Source: Hordeum vulgare subsp. vulgare
Taxonomy: Eukaryota > Streptophyta > Magnoliopsida > Poales > Poaceae
Direction: 5' to 3'
DNA: 64,000 nucleotides
Assembly: GCF_904849725.1 (NCBI RefSeq)
Contig: NC_058524.1
Coordinates: 489,435,763 to 489,499,762 of the forward strand
The stretch's first letter is position 1; the number at the start of each line of letters is the position of its first letter. Shown here piece by piece: positions 35,500 to 47,187 of this stretch. The position numbers and the translations under genes are program-made. Under the pieces are notes generated by a model. That model was not told the origin of the DNA, searched no databases, and was given only the letters and a program-made list of their open reading frames with translations.

Positions 35500-36000
35500 A
35501 GTATTTGAAAGTTCCTACTCCTAGTTTTTTTAGAATAATCAGTTCGTGCATTTATAGTGATTAGTTAATAATTTTGTTACACTATAAGTTGTTTGTGATA
35601 TCATTTTACGCATTTCATTTATCAATGTCGTGTTTTTTAATTATATGTATAGTTGCTATCTGACAATGTTGACAACCATAAATATTAACTGAGGAGGTAC
35701 AAAAACAAAAGCTCGCAGAGTTGTATGCGGGAAAGCATAATTTTCATATCAGGACCCGGAATGGGGGGCTTTTGATGCTCGTTCTACGTCCAAGGGCTTA
35801 ACCCCACATTTGCAAGTGTTCTCATACATGCTATAGGATGATTCATTGTCTCCTTGAGGCAAAAGTATTGTCGCAGGTTGGCGCACACCACGTACGCAGA
35901 GTACCTGGAGAACGTTTACTTTGTTGGTGGGTACCATCAGGATTAAGTTATATGTACATGTACATTACTACCCTAGCTATCTAGTTTGTGCGTCCTATAT
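35500..36000. other. Unassigned flank between the copia and CACTA elements
   Basis: This is probably the continuation of the locus at 9200-9377. A minus-strand frame of 62 codons (35749-35937) includes TILLPQGDNESS and a CKCG pair. It looks slightly protein-like, but I do not recognise it and it has no supporting context. Nothing else is visible. Confidence 0.35.
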
Positions 36001-36345
36001 CACTACTGGAACCAGAGAATTTGCCATATGTTGACTCTTCGTCATCTGCTAGCTAACGACAAAGACTGTCTTTGCTACCAGTGTAGCTCCAACAGACGGC
36101 AAAGAATGGACTCATGGCAAAGATTAATTTTGACATCAGTTCTTTCTTTGTTGTTTGCTAACACACGATAAAGAATAAAAAAGAATACATCAAAGAGTGG
36201 TCCAGGCCCCACCAAAGAACTGGGTTGGCTAGGTCAGCTCGTTGCCGTCTGCTATCTCTTTGTTTTCTGCTAGGAGATGGCAATGAATAAAAAAGCGGAC
36301 GGAAAAAGAGTGGTGTGGGCCCCACCTTAGCACGACAAAGAGGGT
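36001..36345 (+). repeat. CACTA terminal and subterminal repeat region
   Basis: CACTACTGG starts the terminal inverted repeat. Motifs such as GACGGCAAAGA, TTGCCGTCTGC and their variants recur on both strands. In this superfamily such subterminal arrays bind the accessory transposase protein. The partner repeat at the 3' end is not in the window. Confidence 0.8.
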
Positions 36346-36414
36346 ATTTCCCCTTAACGGCCCGCGCACCACCCGAACCCCCCTCTCTTCCCCCAACACC
36401 CGTGCATCTCTCTC

Positions 36415-36416
36415 TA

Positions 36417-36449
<33 letters not shown>

Positions 36450-36450
36450 C
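36415..36450. repeat. TATC tetranucleotide microsatellite
   Basis: About nine consecutive TATC units precede a GC-rich, proline-codon-rich stretch (36455-36650) that looks like an untranslated leader. Confidence 0.9.
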
Positions 36451-37299
36451 TTGCAGACAAGCCGCCACCGCCGTCGACCCATAGCCTCGCCGCACCCCGC
36501 CCCGTTGCACCCCTGCCTAGCCGGCCGCCGCCGCCCCCCGCATCGCCGTCTAGCTGCTCCCTACCCCCATACCCAGCCGCCTCCCGGCCGCCCCGACGCC
36601 CCTCTGGTGAGCCCCTGCCACCCCGAGTCCCCGGACGCCTAGACTCCTCGCCGCCTAATTGTTGTATAAGTTTCTCCATTACTAATTAAACTGTCACTTG
36701 CAAGTATATATCAGTCAAGGCAGTGCTAAATGGTAAAAATAAAACTGGTACTTCTGAAGATTGTTCATTGCCTCGGTGGCCTCACAAAATTTGAGTCCTT
36801 GCTGGCACGTACATTTTAGATTGTATATACAATAAACACAACTACACAAAGAAGTCCTCGGTGGCCAGAATTTTTTTAAGTAGCATTGCACTTTCACTGC
36901 TCATTAGCAAACAGAGAACACATAGGATACATGACTTCATTTAGATATCTCACACAAGATAGAATCCAAACTTCCCTAGAGGTTTCTCTAGGAGGGAAGA
37001 AAACTCACTAAGCTGTTTCAGATCCCGCAACCTGGATGAATAATGTAATGAAATGAAAACATGATTAGGCCATCTAGGAAGTTAAATAGGCAAATATGCA
37101 GCAATAATTTGGGAAAACTTAAGTCACCTATGAAATTCTTCTATATCCACAAATTTATGGTCGAACTACACAACAGAGTAAGTAATTGTTATTACAGAAA
37201 GTAAATAGGTGGGAGCAGACATTATCTAAAGCTTCACTCGCCGGTAGACACAGAGAGACAAACTGGCTGATGACTGCCCAGAAGTTTAATTAGTAGTTA

Positions 37300-37650
37300 G
37301 AAAAAGAGGAGAAGAGTAGAATAAGAAGAGGAGAAGAAGAGGAGAAGAAGAAGTGGAGAAGAAGAAGAGAAGAAGAAGAAGAAGAAGAAGAAAGAGGAGG
37401 AGAAGAAGAAGACAAGAAGAAGAAGAAGAAGAAGAGAAGAAGAAGATGAAGAAAAAGAGGGGAAGATGAAGAAAAAGAGGAGAAGAAAAGAAGAAAAGAA
37501 GAAAAGAAAAAGAAGAAGAAGAAGAGGAGGAGAAGAAAAGAAGAAGAAGAACAAGAAGAAGAAGAAGAAGAAGAAGAAGAAGAAGAAGAATAAGAACAAG
37601 AAGAGAAGAAAAGGAAGAAGAAGAGGAGAAGAAGAACAAATAGAGGACAA
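37300..37650. repeat. GAA-rich purine tract
   Basis: About 350 bp is almost pure purine on the plus strand, mostly AAG/GAA triplets with AG variants. Lys/Glu and Ser/Phe/Leu frames here are composition artefacts. The complementary TTC tract is at 42826-43336. Confidence 0.92.
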
Positions 37651-38110
37651 AAAGAATAAAATAAAAGTGGAAAAGTATTGGGATTGAGTAATATTGAGAA
37701 AAATATTGAATAAAATTGATGTAGAAAAGTAGTGGAAAAGTATTTAGAAAAATAATAATATAGAGATTTTTCTATTGGGATTGAATGTTCGTGTTAATCG
37801 TGTGGATTTAAATGTGAAGTTGTTTCATGGCTGCAAGGGTTTGGTGTTTGAAGACCTCCTCATGTGTTCAACAAGCTCTGCCCCTGCGTTCGTTGATGAG
37901 CACAAACAACATCTCCTCCTCTCCCATTCATTTGCTATGTTCCGGTCTTTGTGCCAATGAAACTTGCTAGCTATAGGTAAATCATCAGTATGTGTGATCA
38001 GTGTGTGTCTCCCGTTCGAAAGGGTTAAATTTATAAATATACATGAATTTGTATATACTTATAACCATGATTTTTTTGAATTGTCCAACATTATCCATGG
38101 ACAACCCCAG

Positions 38111-38314
38111 TATGTGTAGATTGGGTTTGTTTTCCAATATGCTCTACTCCGGATCCAATGCGTAATTTCGTTAGTGCCTCCTTGTTGTTCCCCGGATACA
38201 CATCCTCTCTATTTATTGTCGAGACGTGTATCAGGAGTACGTCGGGGACGTGCTGCCAAAATTTTGTGTCGGATCCAGAGGAGAGCATGGGAAAACGAAC
38301 CCAATCTACACATG
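38111..38314 (+). repeat. 204-bp imperfect hairpin in the CACTA leader
   Basis: The outer arms (38111-38157 and about 38271-38314) match almost fully in inverted orientation, around GTGTAGATTGGGTT. Inner arms (38158-38205 and 38223-38270) match at 28 of 48 positions without gaps, and 11 more positions could form G-U pairs in plus-strand RNA. It lies about 150 bp upstream of the transposase ATG. It may be a captured MITE or a small-RNA precursor. Confidence 0.65.
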
Positions 38315-38415
38315 CTCTAGTAGGATTAGGACATATCTTTACCTATTAGTATGTATGTTGCATGGACGTAATAAAACTAACAAACTTGATTAACTCATGA
38401 ATATACATGCTGAAT

Positions 38416-38436
38416 TATATATATATATATATATAT
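38416..38436. repeat. TA dinucleotide microsatellite
   Basis: About ten TA units lie just before the transposase gene start. Confidence 0.9.
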
Positions 38437-38461
38437 CTTGTGTGTTTAGTTTCTTGGCAAG

Positions 38462-39730
38462 ATGAGTGATCATGAGTGGATGTACACTGGTCACACTAGT
38501 CAGAAAGAGATGACCAAAGAATGGTTAACAAAAACCATAGAGTTTGTGAAAGCCACATTTGCAAATGGCCAAAGAAAAACCTACTGCCCCTATTCTGGGT
38601 GCGAATACTGTAAAAAGATGACATAGGATGAAATGGGTAAACACTTGCAGAAGAGGGGTTTTACGTCTAATTATACGGTGTGGACATTTCATGGTGAGTC
38701 TGCCCAACGTAGTAGAGCTGAGGTGGTTCGTCGTCGCACCAACGAGCATGGTACCAGGATCGAAGACATGGTGCAAGACTTTGATAATGCTCGGGATTCA
38801 GACGATGAGATGCACGAGTCTGCAAAGGCCTTCTATGAAATGTTGGAGTCTTCAAAATGTCCTCTCCAAGAGCACACTAAGCTTTGTCAGTTGGATGCCA
38901 TCGCACAAGTAATGGTTCTAAAGGCTCAATTCAACTTTTGTAGAGAATGCTACAACGTTATGATGCCACTATTTGGATGCTTTCTTCCCAAAGTCCATGT
39001 CATGCCTGCAAACCTGTACCAGTCAGGCAAAATACTCCGTGTACTTAAGATGCCTTATGAGAACATAGATGCGTGTGAGAAAGGATGTGCCTTATTTAGG
39101 CTTGAGTATGCAGACTTGAACTATTGTCCCATTTGCATGTCTTCCAAGTATATTGTGGTACACAACAGTATGGGTGAGAAGAGGCAGACCAAAATCCGAG
39201 TTAATGTTCTTCGGTATATGCCAATCATACCAATACTTCAACATCTTTTGATGGTCGAATAGACGACGAGACAGATGATATGGCACAAATTGGGCAAAAT
39301 AACCGAACTAGATGCAGATGAGAATAAGATGTTGGTACACACATCGGATGCGGAAGTCTAGAAGCACTTCAGTGCATTACATCCGGATAAAGCGGCAAAT
39401 CTAAGGAATCCTTGAGTTTGCGCCGCCACAGATGAGTTCAATCCCTTTTTTATGACGGCAACCCAATACAATAGTTGGCTTGTATTTCTCATTCAACTCA
39501 ATCTCCCCCCGGACAGGTTATGCAAAGAACTAGAAGAGGTTACTATTATAGATGACCTATCAATGCTTGACCGATTACAGAAAGGCCTTCCACATGTTGA
39601 TGTTGCTAAACCCGATGAGCATGTCATTCATGACAACACGTGTGATAGTTATGATGATGATGCATTTATTGATCCTGGAGCATATATAGATGATCGAGAC
39701 TTTCATTATTTTGTATGCATCCCAACTTAA
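38462..39730 (+). pseudogene. TNP2-like CACTA transposase, stop-ridden and internally deleted
   Basis: From ATG 38462 a single frame runs 422 codons. The first 80 are the transposon-associated domain (YCPYSGCEYC, then GKHLQKRGF and WTFHGES). The Transposase_21 N-terminal part follows (MPYENIDACEKGC, YCPICMSSKY, VLRYMPIIP). There are in-frame stops at 38624, 39260, 39359 and 39413, with no frameshift. Directly after the conserved LIQLNLPP the frame jumps to the acidic C-terminal tail, so the catalytic middle is deleted. Full-length family members are around 1000 residues. It would normally bind and cut the CACTA ends; this copy cannot. Confidence 0.88.
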
Positions 39731-39823
39731 ATAACATATGTACATATTATTATTCATGTCGGCATTCAATTTTTTTATGTTGTACTAATTTTTTATACTA
39801 TTTGTCATGGCAGGTGTTGAAAG

Positions 39824-42480
39824 ATGGTGGGCGCGGATCCAGATCGCTCCGCAGGTACTTCTTCATCAGCGACTGTGGGAGGGGTATTTCCATTCCACCC
39901 CAATCTCTTTGTAGAGTGTTGGTAGACAGTCTGGGGACACCCACAAGTTCTTCTTCGTCGGTGTTGTTGCCCACCAAAAGAGGAGGTCGGATAGGGAAGA
40001 AGGCGAAGGGTACATGACGTGGTCGCGGGAGAGGTAGGCAGACTGCTATGCCGTCCTCGCCGCCACCCCCAGCTCATTCACCCAAGAACATGACTACTAG
40101 GGTGGACCCATTTGACTTGGAGGCTACGAGGACTCCGGACCAGGAGCCTCGAGTTGACCGGCTTTCCCCCATGAGAGTGCGATTCCAGAGTCTTCGGCCC
40201 ACGAGACTCTTATACGAGGGGCTACGTCATAGGAGACTCCCGCTCTAGAGGCTTCGGCCAACGAGACTCGGGATCGAGGGGCTACATCCCAGGAGACATC
40301 CGGATGTGGTACTTGGCCGGATCGGACCGAGGGGTCGGGTGGCCATGTTAATGGTGGCGAGAATGAGTGTACTAATAGTGAGGACGAGGTGGTTGAGTGG
40401 GTCACCGCATACCAGTGGGGTGGTACACGTCTCCTGGCCATGCCGGCGACCCGCGAGCAGAGGTCGGTGGTTTGCCCTGCTAGGGATAAGTAAGTGCATT
40501 TACTCTTTTTGTACCTTTTGCCTTCACGTTTGTTCAAATATCTAATGGTGTCTTGTCATACTGCAGGGGTTTGTCACGTTGCCTAGTGGGTGGTTTGCCC
40601 TGCTAGGGACGAGGTGGTTGAGTGGGTCACCTTGTCATACTGCAGGGGTTGGGAGCACCCCATGGAGTCCGCAAGCCAAACACCGGACTTGGTGTGCTTT
40701 GTCGGCAAAAGTTCCCGGGGTTTGTCACGCTGCCTAGTGAGGGTCAGGTTCCTCAACTAGGATTTAGGTGGGAGCACTATAAGGCTGCCCAGGCCCCACC
40801 GAAGGAGATGATTAATGGTGTCTTGTGCCACACGAGGGCCGAGATGGTGATCAACTTCTTTTCGGTAATTTCAACTTTTACACAATCTAGAATTAACAAT
40901 ATAGCTAGTTATTGTACTATTCAGTGTTGTCTCGTTTGATTACAGACCTTCTACAAGTGTGAGGAGAGATATGACGATGCGGCGGCCAAGGTTATCGATA
41001 CCATTTGCAAGTGCCTATTACAGAACATACGACACGAGGCTCGGGTCCATGTTGTTCGAGACTACTACGCATCACGTATTATTAAGAAGGATGAGTCATC
41101 GTGCCGTGAAAAGTTTCTAAAGAAGGAGCAGTAGATGAAGGTAATTACCTATTCTTAAGGCCTTGTGTTTAGTTTCCTTGATTTGATTCATAGGTGTAGC
41201 CCTCAAATTTCTCTTTACTAACTTATAGGTGCCCTGAGATGGAGTGTGGATAGGATGGATTCTTGGTAGGCATTGGTGGATAAGTGGTGCACAGGCCAAT
41301 GGCGAGCCATCCATGACAATGCGAAGGACCTACGTGCCCAAATGCTTGGTGTGCCACACCATCAAGGAAGCGCCAACTTATTTCAGTTCGGGCGGAACTA
41401 GGTATTTGTTTGCTTCATGATTCATGCAATTCATTCTTCATGCTAGCTTGAGCCCTTTACTGATACATTGTTCCTTTCTTTTACGTGCATCGCAATAAGA
41501 CAGAGGTGCCAGAGGTGTACGACCTCTATGCCATTGCCCATATTTCCTCCTACAAGAAGGCCAAGGCATTCTTTGAGTGTGACCTCAATCATCCAGAGAA
41601 GTTCAGCAACATCTCCTCCCACCACAAGCTCGTGAGTTACAAGGACGTGGGGAAGGCGAGCAAAGGGGAGGACTTTAACCCAAGCCAGGAACCTTTGGAT
41701 CCGGAGCTGGTGATGATATCTGGTGGCGGGAGGCCCATGGCTCGATAGCCATTAGTGATGGGCTGATACGTTGTCCTCACACTCTCCCGGAGATCAAGGC
41801 ATGCCAAACGAGCTTATGTCCTGATATAAGGCCTCGTCCATGGCTAGTCGATCTCGCCATTGAGGTTAGTTATACGGACTCAGAAAACTTTCCTCTATTA
41901 CATTGTGTGTGTGGCCATCGGTGATTAAACTTCTAATAAGGAGTGGTGTTGCAGGCTGCTCTTTAGAGAGAGAGAGAGCGGCAACCCAGGCTGCTCTTTA
42001 GGAGCTTCTGTAGGAGAGGGATCAGATGGCGATGGAGATGGATCGGGCCACGGAGGAGAACACAGCTTTGTTGTTCGAGAAGGAGAGGACACGGAATGAG
42101 GCGGCTAACTGGGCCATATACGAGCTCCTTGTGGTATGTTTCTTTTTCATACTAGCCAAATCATGCATGTAATGTCTGTTTCATTACTAACTAAAATTAC
42201 TGACTCTTCAAAACCAAATGTGAAGTCTATGTGCGAGAAGACTGGTCAGACCCCTCCGCCGATGTCAGTCATTTCTGCGGTTGGAATGGTGAGTTTCATT
42301 TGAATGTTCATTAGTTACTAGTATTAACATTTTAGTTGCATCATGCTCACGAGACATTACAAATGATCTTTGGTGCATAATAACTCCCGAGCCTCATCGC
42401 ACAACCCTTCTCGAGGGCAACCTTCTCGAGGTGAAATCGCCCCGAGAAACCCCACTGATTCACATCCTTGATGACGATGA
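39824..42480 (+). pseudogene. Second CACTA gene, Transposase_24 (Ptta/En/Spm)-like, multi-exon, broken
   Basis: ATG 39824 opens a Ser/Gly-rich start that stops after 33 codons. Further coding pieces lie at about 40045-40490 (Pro-, Arg- and Thr-rich), 40660-40865 (GQVPQLGFRWEHYKAA), 40946-41130 (FYKCEERYDDAAAKV), 41485-41875, 41955-42135 (coiled-coil-like) and 42225-42290. They are bounded by GT and AG signals (for example GTAAGT at 40490 and GTTAGT at 41876). Stops and a one-base shift near 41735 break it. In Caspar-type elements this second gene is the accessory, DNA-binding partner. Confidence 0.7.
41485..41875 (+). pseudogene. Core exon of the Transposase_24-like gene
   Basis: The frame contains DLYAIAHISSYKKAK, then NPSQEPLDPELVMISGGGRP. 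This is the segment I associate with the Ptta/En/Spm Transposase_24 family. After a one-base shift near 41735 the similarity continues in another frame (HGSIAISDGLI) to a GTTAGT donor at 41876. Confidence 0.75.
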
Positions 42481-42589
42481 CGGTAAGTTTTCTCTAGTGT
42501 TCTTCTTAACAAATGCATACTTAGCTTCATACATGCTAGTCAACCCTATTACACCACATACTTATCTTAGTTTCCCCAAGGAAGATATA

Positions 42590-42745
42590 CTTATCTAATT
42601 ATAAAATGACATAATTAACTTATTTAGTTCATTAAGACATAATTAGCTTAGTTAGGGCAAAAATAGCATAATAACCTTGGTTAGCTCATAAATGTCATAT
42701 ACTTAGCTTATTTTCTTCCAAAATGGTATGATTAGCTCAAAAACG
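42590..42745. repeat. CACTA minisatellite, left block
   Basis: Units of roughly 80-90 bp built on TTAGCTCATAAATGTCATA and TTCTTCCAAAATG occur here. The array resumes after the TTC tract. Confidence 0.7.
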
Positions 42746-42825
42746 GCATAAAAAGAAAAATAAAGAATAGAAGAGGAAAGAGGGGAAAGGTAAAGAATAT
42801 AATAAGAAGAATGAGCTTCTTTCTT

Positions 42826-43336
42826 TCTTCTTATTATTTTCCTTCTCTTTGTTCTTCTTCTTCTTCTTCTTCTTCTTCTTCTAGTCTTCTTCTTCTTCGA
42901 CTTCTTCATCTTGTTCATCATCATCTTCTTCTTCTTCATCATCATCATCATATTCTTCTTCTTCTTCCTCTTCTTCTTCTTGTTCCTGTTCTTTTCTTCT
43001 GATTCTTCTTCTTCTAGTCTTCTTCTTCTTCTTCTTCTTCTTCTTCTTCTAGTCTTGTTATTCTTCTTCTTCATCATCATCTTGTTCATCATCATTATCT
43101 TGTTGTTGTTGTTGTTCTTGTTGTTCTTGTTCTTCTTCTTCTTCTTCTTTTTCGTCTCCTCCTCCTCCTCCTCCTCCTTCTTCTTCTTCTTCTTCTTCTT
43201 CTTATTCTTCTTGTTCTTGTTCTTGTTCTTCTTCTCCTCCTCCTCCTTTTTCTTCTTTTTCTTCTCCATCTGCTTCCTCTTCTTTTCCTTCTTCTTCTCC
43301 TTCTTCTTGTTCTTGCCCTTCTTCTTCTTCTTCTTA
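42826..43336. repeat. TTC-rich pyrimidine tract
   Basis: About 510 bp is almost pure pyrimidine on the plus strand, mostly CTT/TTC triplets with short GTT, CTAGT and CAT interruptions. It is complementary in composition to 37300-37650. The long Lys/Glu/Arg and Phe/Leu/Ser frames here are artefacts. Confidence 0.93.
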
Positions 43337-43690
43337 GCTAATTATCCTCCAAAATGACATGATTAGCTTATGTAGTTCATTTATGACATAATTAGCTTAG
43401 TTAGGTCAGAAATGACATAATAACCTTGGTTAGCTCGTAAATGTCATATACTTAGCTTATCTTCTTCCAAAATGATATAATTAGCTTACTTAGGTCAGAA
43501 ATGGCATTATAACCATGGTTAGCTCATAAATGTCATATACTTTGCTTGTTTTCTTATAGAAGTACATAATTAGTTTAGTCACGTCAAAAATGGCATACTA
43601 ACCTTGGTTAGCTCATAAATGTCATATACTTAGCTTATTTTCCTCCAAAATGCCATAATAAGCTCAAAAATGGCATAAAAAGAAAAATAA
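43337..43690. repeat. CACTA minisatellite, right block
   Basis: Three further copies of the unit with GTTAGCTCATAAATGTCATA occur at about 90-bp spacing (near 43429, 43519 and 43609). A copy of the GGCATAAAAAGAAAAATAA segment also found at 42744 follows. Confidence 0.75.
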
Positions 43691-44201
43691 ATAATAGAAA
43701 AGTAAAGACAAGAAAAACAAAGAATATAAGAAGAAGATTGAGCTTCTTCTTTCTTTCTTCTTATTATTTTTCTTCTCTTTCTTCTTCTTCTTCTAGTCTT
43801 GTTCTTCTTCTTCTAGTCTTCTTCTTGTTCTAACTTTCTTATTCTCATTTTGCAGATTTGATTCAAATCATGGAAGTTGGCATTGATGGGCTACTACTGT
43901 TTCCTTTTTGTTTTCATTTGTATGGATGAACAATATGATGTTTTAAACTATGTGTATATATGGATGAACAATGTGAAGCTATTTTCACGATATGTGTTGT
44001 CTTGCACAATGTGAAGCTTCTAGCCTATTTGTTGACTCGCACAATATTTTCACGATGATGCTGGATATGTGCCCTAAGCTTCTTCCATGACTATATATGA
44101 TGTTTGAAATTATATATATCATATGTGTATTATGAAAATGTAGGGAAATAACTGAAAACAAAGTTTCCACGTGCAGCTATGTGTGCAACCTAGGAGTAGA
44201 A
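43691..44201 (+). other. CACTA 3' untranslated or subterminal sequence
   Basis: A short TTC-rich stretch is followed by AT-rich sequence with a repeated ATGGATGAACAAT (near 43922 and 43961), like the tail after the second gene in Caspar-type elements. No gene is supported. It ends at the gypsy insertion at 44202, whose target duplication here would be TAGAA (44197-44201). Confidence 0.55.
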
Positions 44202-45754
44202 TGTAACGACTAAGATGCGGCCCCTTCCTATTTTGGGGGCGATGCCCCAAAAGGGAAAGATGCGCATATAAACGTTTCGCAAGAGAGATAATCATAACAT
44301 CACATATTCGAAGAATGACTAGTAGGGCATACACTTGCCATCTGACATAGTATAACATAAGGTTTACATCCACACAATTATTCAGAACAATTTAGTCCCG
44401 CTACGGACAACGTGAAACAAGGAAAAGACTATGATATCCCGCATGCTGGCCCACGTTCACGACCACAGCCTCAGTCCTCCGGATAGTTCACGTATAGTCG
44501 GTCATTCTCCTCATCGTACTGCCACGCCAGCTGCGTGCCATCAGGATCTCCTGCGTCGGGCGTACATGTACCTGTTGGGGTGTTGTATTAAACTGTGAGC
44601 CACGGGGACTCAGCAATCGGATGACCTTGGTACCGAAACTAGTCAAGTTATTAGGTCAGGAAGGTTTAGTGTATAGGTTGCAGCATCCTAAGCATATATG
44701 GTGGCTAACCTACGACGATCAGAGTATTTGATATGGTGGTCTACGCGAGCGGTCGAAGACTAGATGATCACTAAGTGATCCTGAACACCTACTTACGTCA
44801 ACAATAACCCTGCCATCTTCCCGATCGAAGAGAGGTCTTCAAAGGAGACAGTCACGGTTAGGCACTCAGTTGGTAGTTTTATTAGAGTTACTTTAAGTTG
44901 TCTAGAACCGGATGTTAACAAATTATCCATGTTTTCCACATAACTGCGGGCACGGCTTTCCGAAAGATTAAACCCTGCAGGGGTGCTCCAACTAGTCCAT
45001 CACAAACTCCCACGGGCTGCAAACTAATCCTCTATCACGAATCTCGTGATCTCGTCGGATTCCTTAGAGGAAAACCTCAACTTTGAGGAAACCCAAAGTT
45101 TCACCGGGATTCCTATACACAAGATATATCGCTAAGGTAAGACAAATCTAGCAGGACTTCCCGTCGTGTCGACGACCCCGATAAGAGCCGCGTATCTCAG
45201 TCTCATGACACGACGGATAAGCGACGCATGCAGTGGCCTGATAGAAATCACTCAAGTTCCCCTGAGTTGGCCCCGCGCAGTGCTCTAGTTTGGACCAACA
45301 ATCATGAGGAGCACTGGCCCGGGTTGTTGATTAAATCCTCAGGTAGCTATTCCCTATGCAAATTATTATTAGGTTATTAGCAAATTAGAACCAATGTTGG
45401 GTCCTACCGGACAAGCCTTAACACTACACGATTTATCAAGGGGGTCCCCATAACAACCCCGAACGTGTTAGGAGGGATCATTATGGAATCAAACACCGGT
45501 AGCGGAAACTAAGGCGGCAACAACGGAACAAATCACCCGGCAAATACCAAGTATATAGGTGCATTAACTAAATAGCAGTTTAGTCATAATGATATCAAAA
45601 ATTACTCATGTTATCACATGAGACAGCTGGCACCTGCAACTAGCAAAGCTATGCATTAGAGTTGAGCAAGCCTACTTAGCCAAACAGTTTATGAAGTTGC
45701 TCTAAAGTGAATGATTCCACGAGTGGATTCCTGGGATGATTCTACCCCAAAAGC

Positions 45755-47160
45755 ATATATAATACATGGGTACTTGCATGGAACTTGTAGGCACAAAGCT
45801 AGGTCGAAAATCAACATAGAAATCACTATAAGCATATAGGAGTATTGTCACATGTGAATAAAGCCTATATGGCATCTCTATAGCTACCTATGCACACACA
45901 CAAGGTTCATACACCATCACATCAACATATTGGCAACCATGAGGGGTTAGCCCTCATGCACAAGTGCATATGTGCACTCATGCCTACACACACACATGCA
46001 TGAACACCTACCACAAATACATACTCACACACACACCTACTACAAGAGGTGAGTCAAGAGGGGCTGCCCTCTTGAACATATGCATGTGCCACCACATGCA
46101 CACACACACACACGACCACATATGTGCACATGACACTCATGTGCATACACACACCAACCTCACACATACGCACACTCATGCACATGTTCACACATATACT
46201 TGCACATACACACATCATCATCACCTATTCTCACTCATGTGTTTGTGCAAACTTGCACAAGCATGTGTGTAACACACACACATACACACACATCTACATC
46301 TACACACACACACCTACAAGTGCACACATACAATCGTGCACACACACAAGCACACGCTCACACACTCATACATACACAAGCTAGATTAAAAGGGTTAAAC
46401 CTATTGGTTTTGATAAATCCCAAGCCAACTTGCTGCCCAAGTAAAGCAAAGTGAAACAAAATATATAATACATGGGTGCTTGCATGGAACATGTAGGCAC
46501 AAAGCTAGCTCGAAAATCAACATAGAAATCACTATAAGCATATAGGAGTATTATAACATGTGAATAAAGCCTATATGGCATCTCTATACCTACCTATGCA
46601 CACACACAAGGTTCATACACCATCGCATCAACATATTGGCAAGCATGAGGGGTTAGCCCTCATGCACAAGTGCATAGGTGCACTCATGTCCACACACGCA
46701 CATGCATGAACACCTACCACAAATACATACTCACACACACCTACTACAAGAGGTGCATCCAGAGGGGCTGCCCTCTTGCACATATGCATGTGCCACCACA
46801 TGCACACACACACACCACCACATATGTGCACATGACACTCATGTGCACACACACACCAACGTCACACATACACACACTCATGCACATGTTCACACATATA
46901 CTTGCACACACACATCATCATCACGTATTCCCACTCATGTGTTTGTGCAAACTTGCACAAGCATGTGTGTGTAACACACACAAACATACACACACATCTA
47001 CATCTACACACACACCTACAAGTGCACACATACAATGGTGCACACACACAAGCACATGCTCACACACTCATACATACACAAGCTAGATTAAAACGATTAA
47101 ACCCATTGGTTTTGATAAATCCCAAGCTAACTTGTTGCAGAAGTAAAGAAAAGTGAAACA
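45755..47160. repeat. 706-bp tandem duplication rich in CA repeats
   Basis: Unit 1 (45755-46460) and unit 2 (46461-47160) share both ends, AATACATGGG and GATAAATCCCAAGC, at a spacing of 706 bp. Each has CA-rich stretches alternating with TGCATGTG-type sequence. The His/Thr-rich reading frames are products of the CACACA tract and not genes. By eye the units differ at a few percent of positions plus small indels. Confidence 0.88.
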
Positions 47161-47187
47161 ACAAATACAAAACAGCAAAAAAATAAA

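Larger units (their letters stand above)
36001..44201 (+). mobile_element. Caspar-like CACTA (En/Spm) DNA transposon, 5' part, non-autonomous
   Basis: The element starts CACTACTGGAACCAGAGAA after a TAT that could be its 3-bp duplication. It is followed by subterminal repeats of GACGGCAAAGA and its complement (36040-36340). A TNP2-type transposase pseudogene, then a Transposase_24-type pseudogene, lie on the plus strand in the usual Caspar order. The 3' end is absent: at 44202 a gypsy LTR begins, so the rest presumably lies beyond that insertion. The deleted, stop-ridden transposase makes this copy dependent on others. Confidence 0.85.

Noticed and set aside
36315..36689. Proline-rich 124-codon frame after the TATC repeat
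   Set aside because: The sequence is a C-rich leader of the CACTA element. The frame includes the microsatellite and has no domain.
37286..37687. Lys/Glu-rich and Ser/Phe/Leu-rich reading frames of 70-117 codons
   Set aside because: They are translations of the GAA/TTC tract in several frames at once, with no start context or domain.
42703..43357. A 188-codon Lys/Glu/Arg-rich minus frame and a 148-codon Phe/Leu-rich plus frame
   Set aside because: They come from the pyrimidine tract 42826-43336 and have only low-complexity composition.
42590..43690. CRISPR-like array
   Set aside because: Repeats are minisatellite units without uniform unique spacers, in a plant transposon.
45964..47156. 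His/Thr-rich frames of 84-138 codons
   Set aside because: They are CACACA repeat translations, duplicated because the block itself is duplicated.
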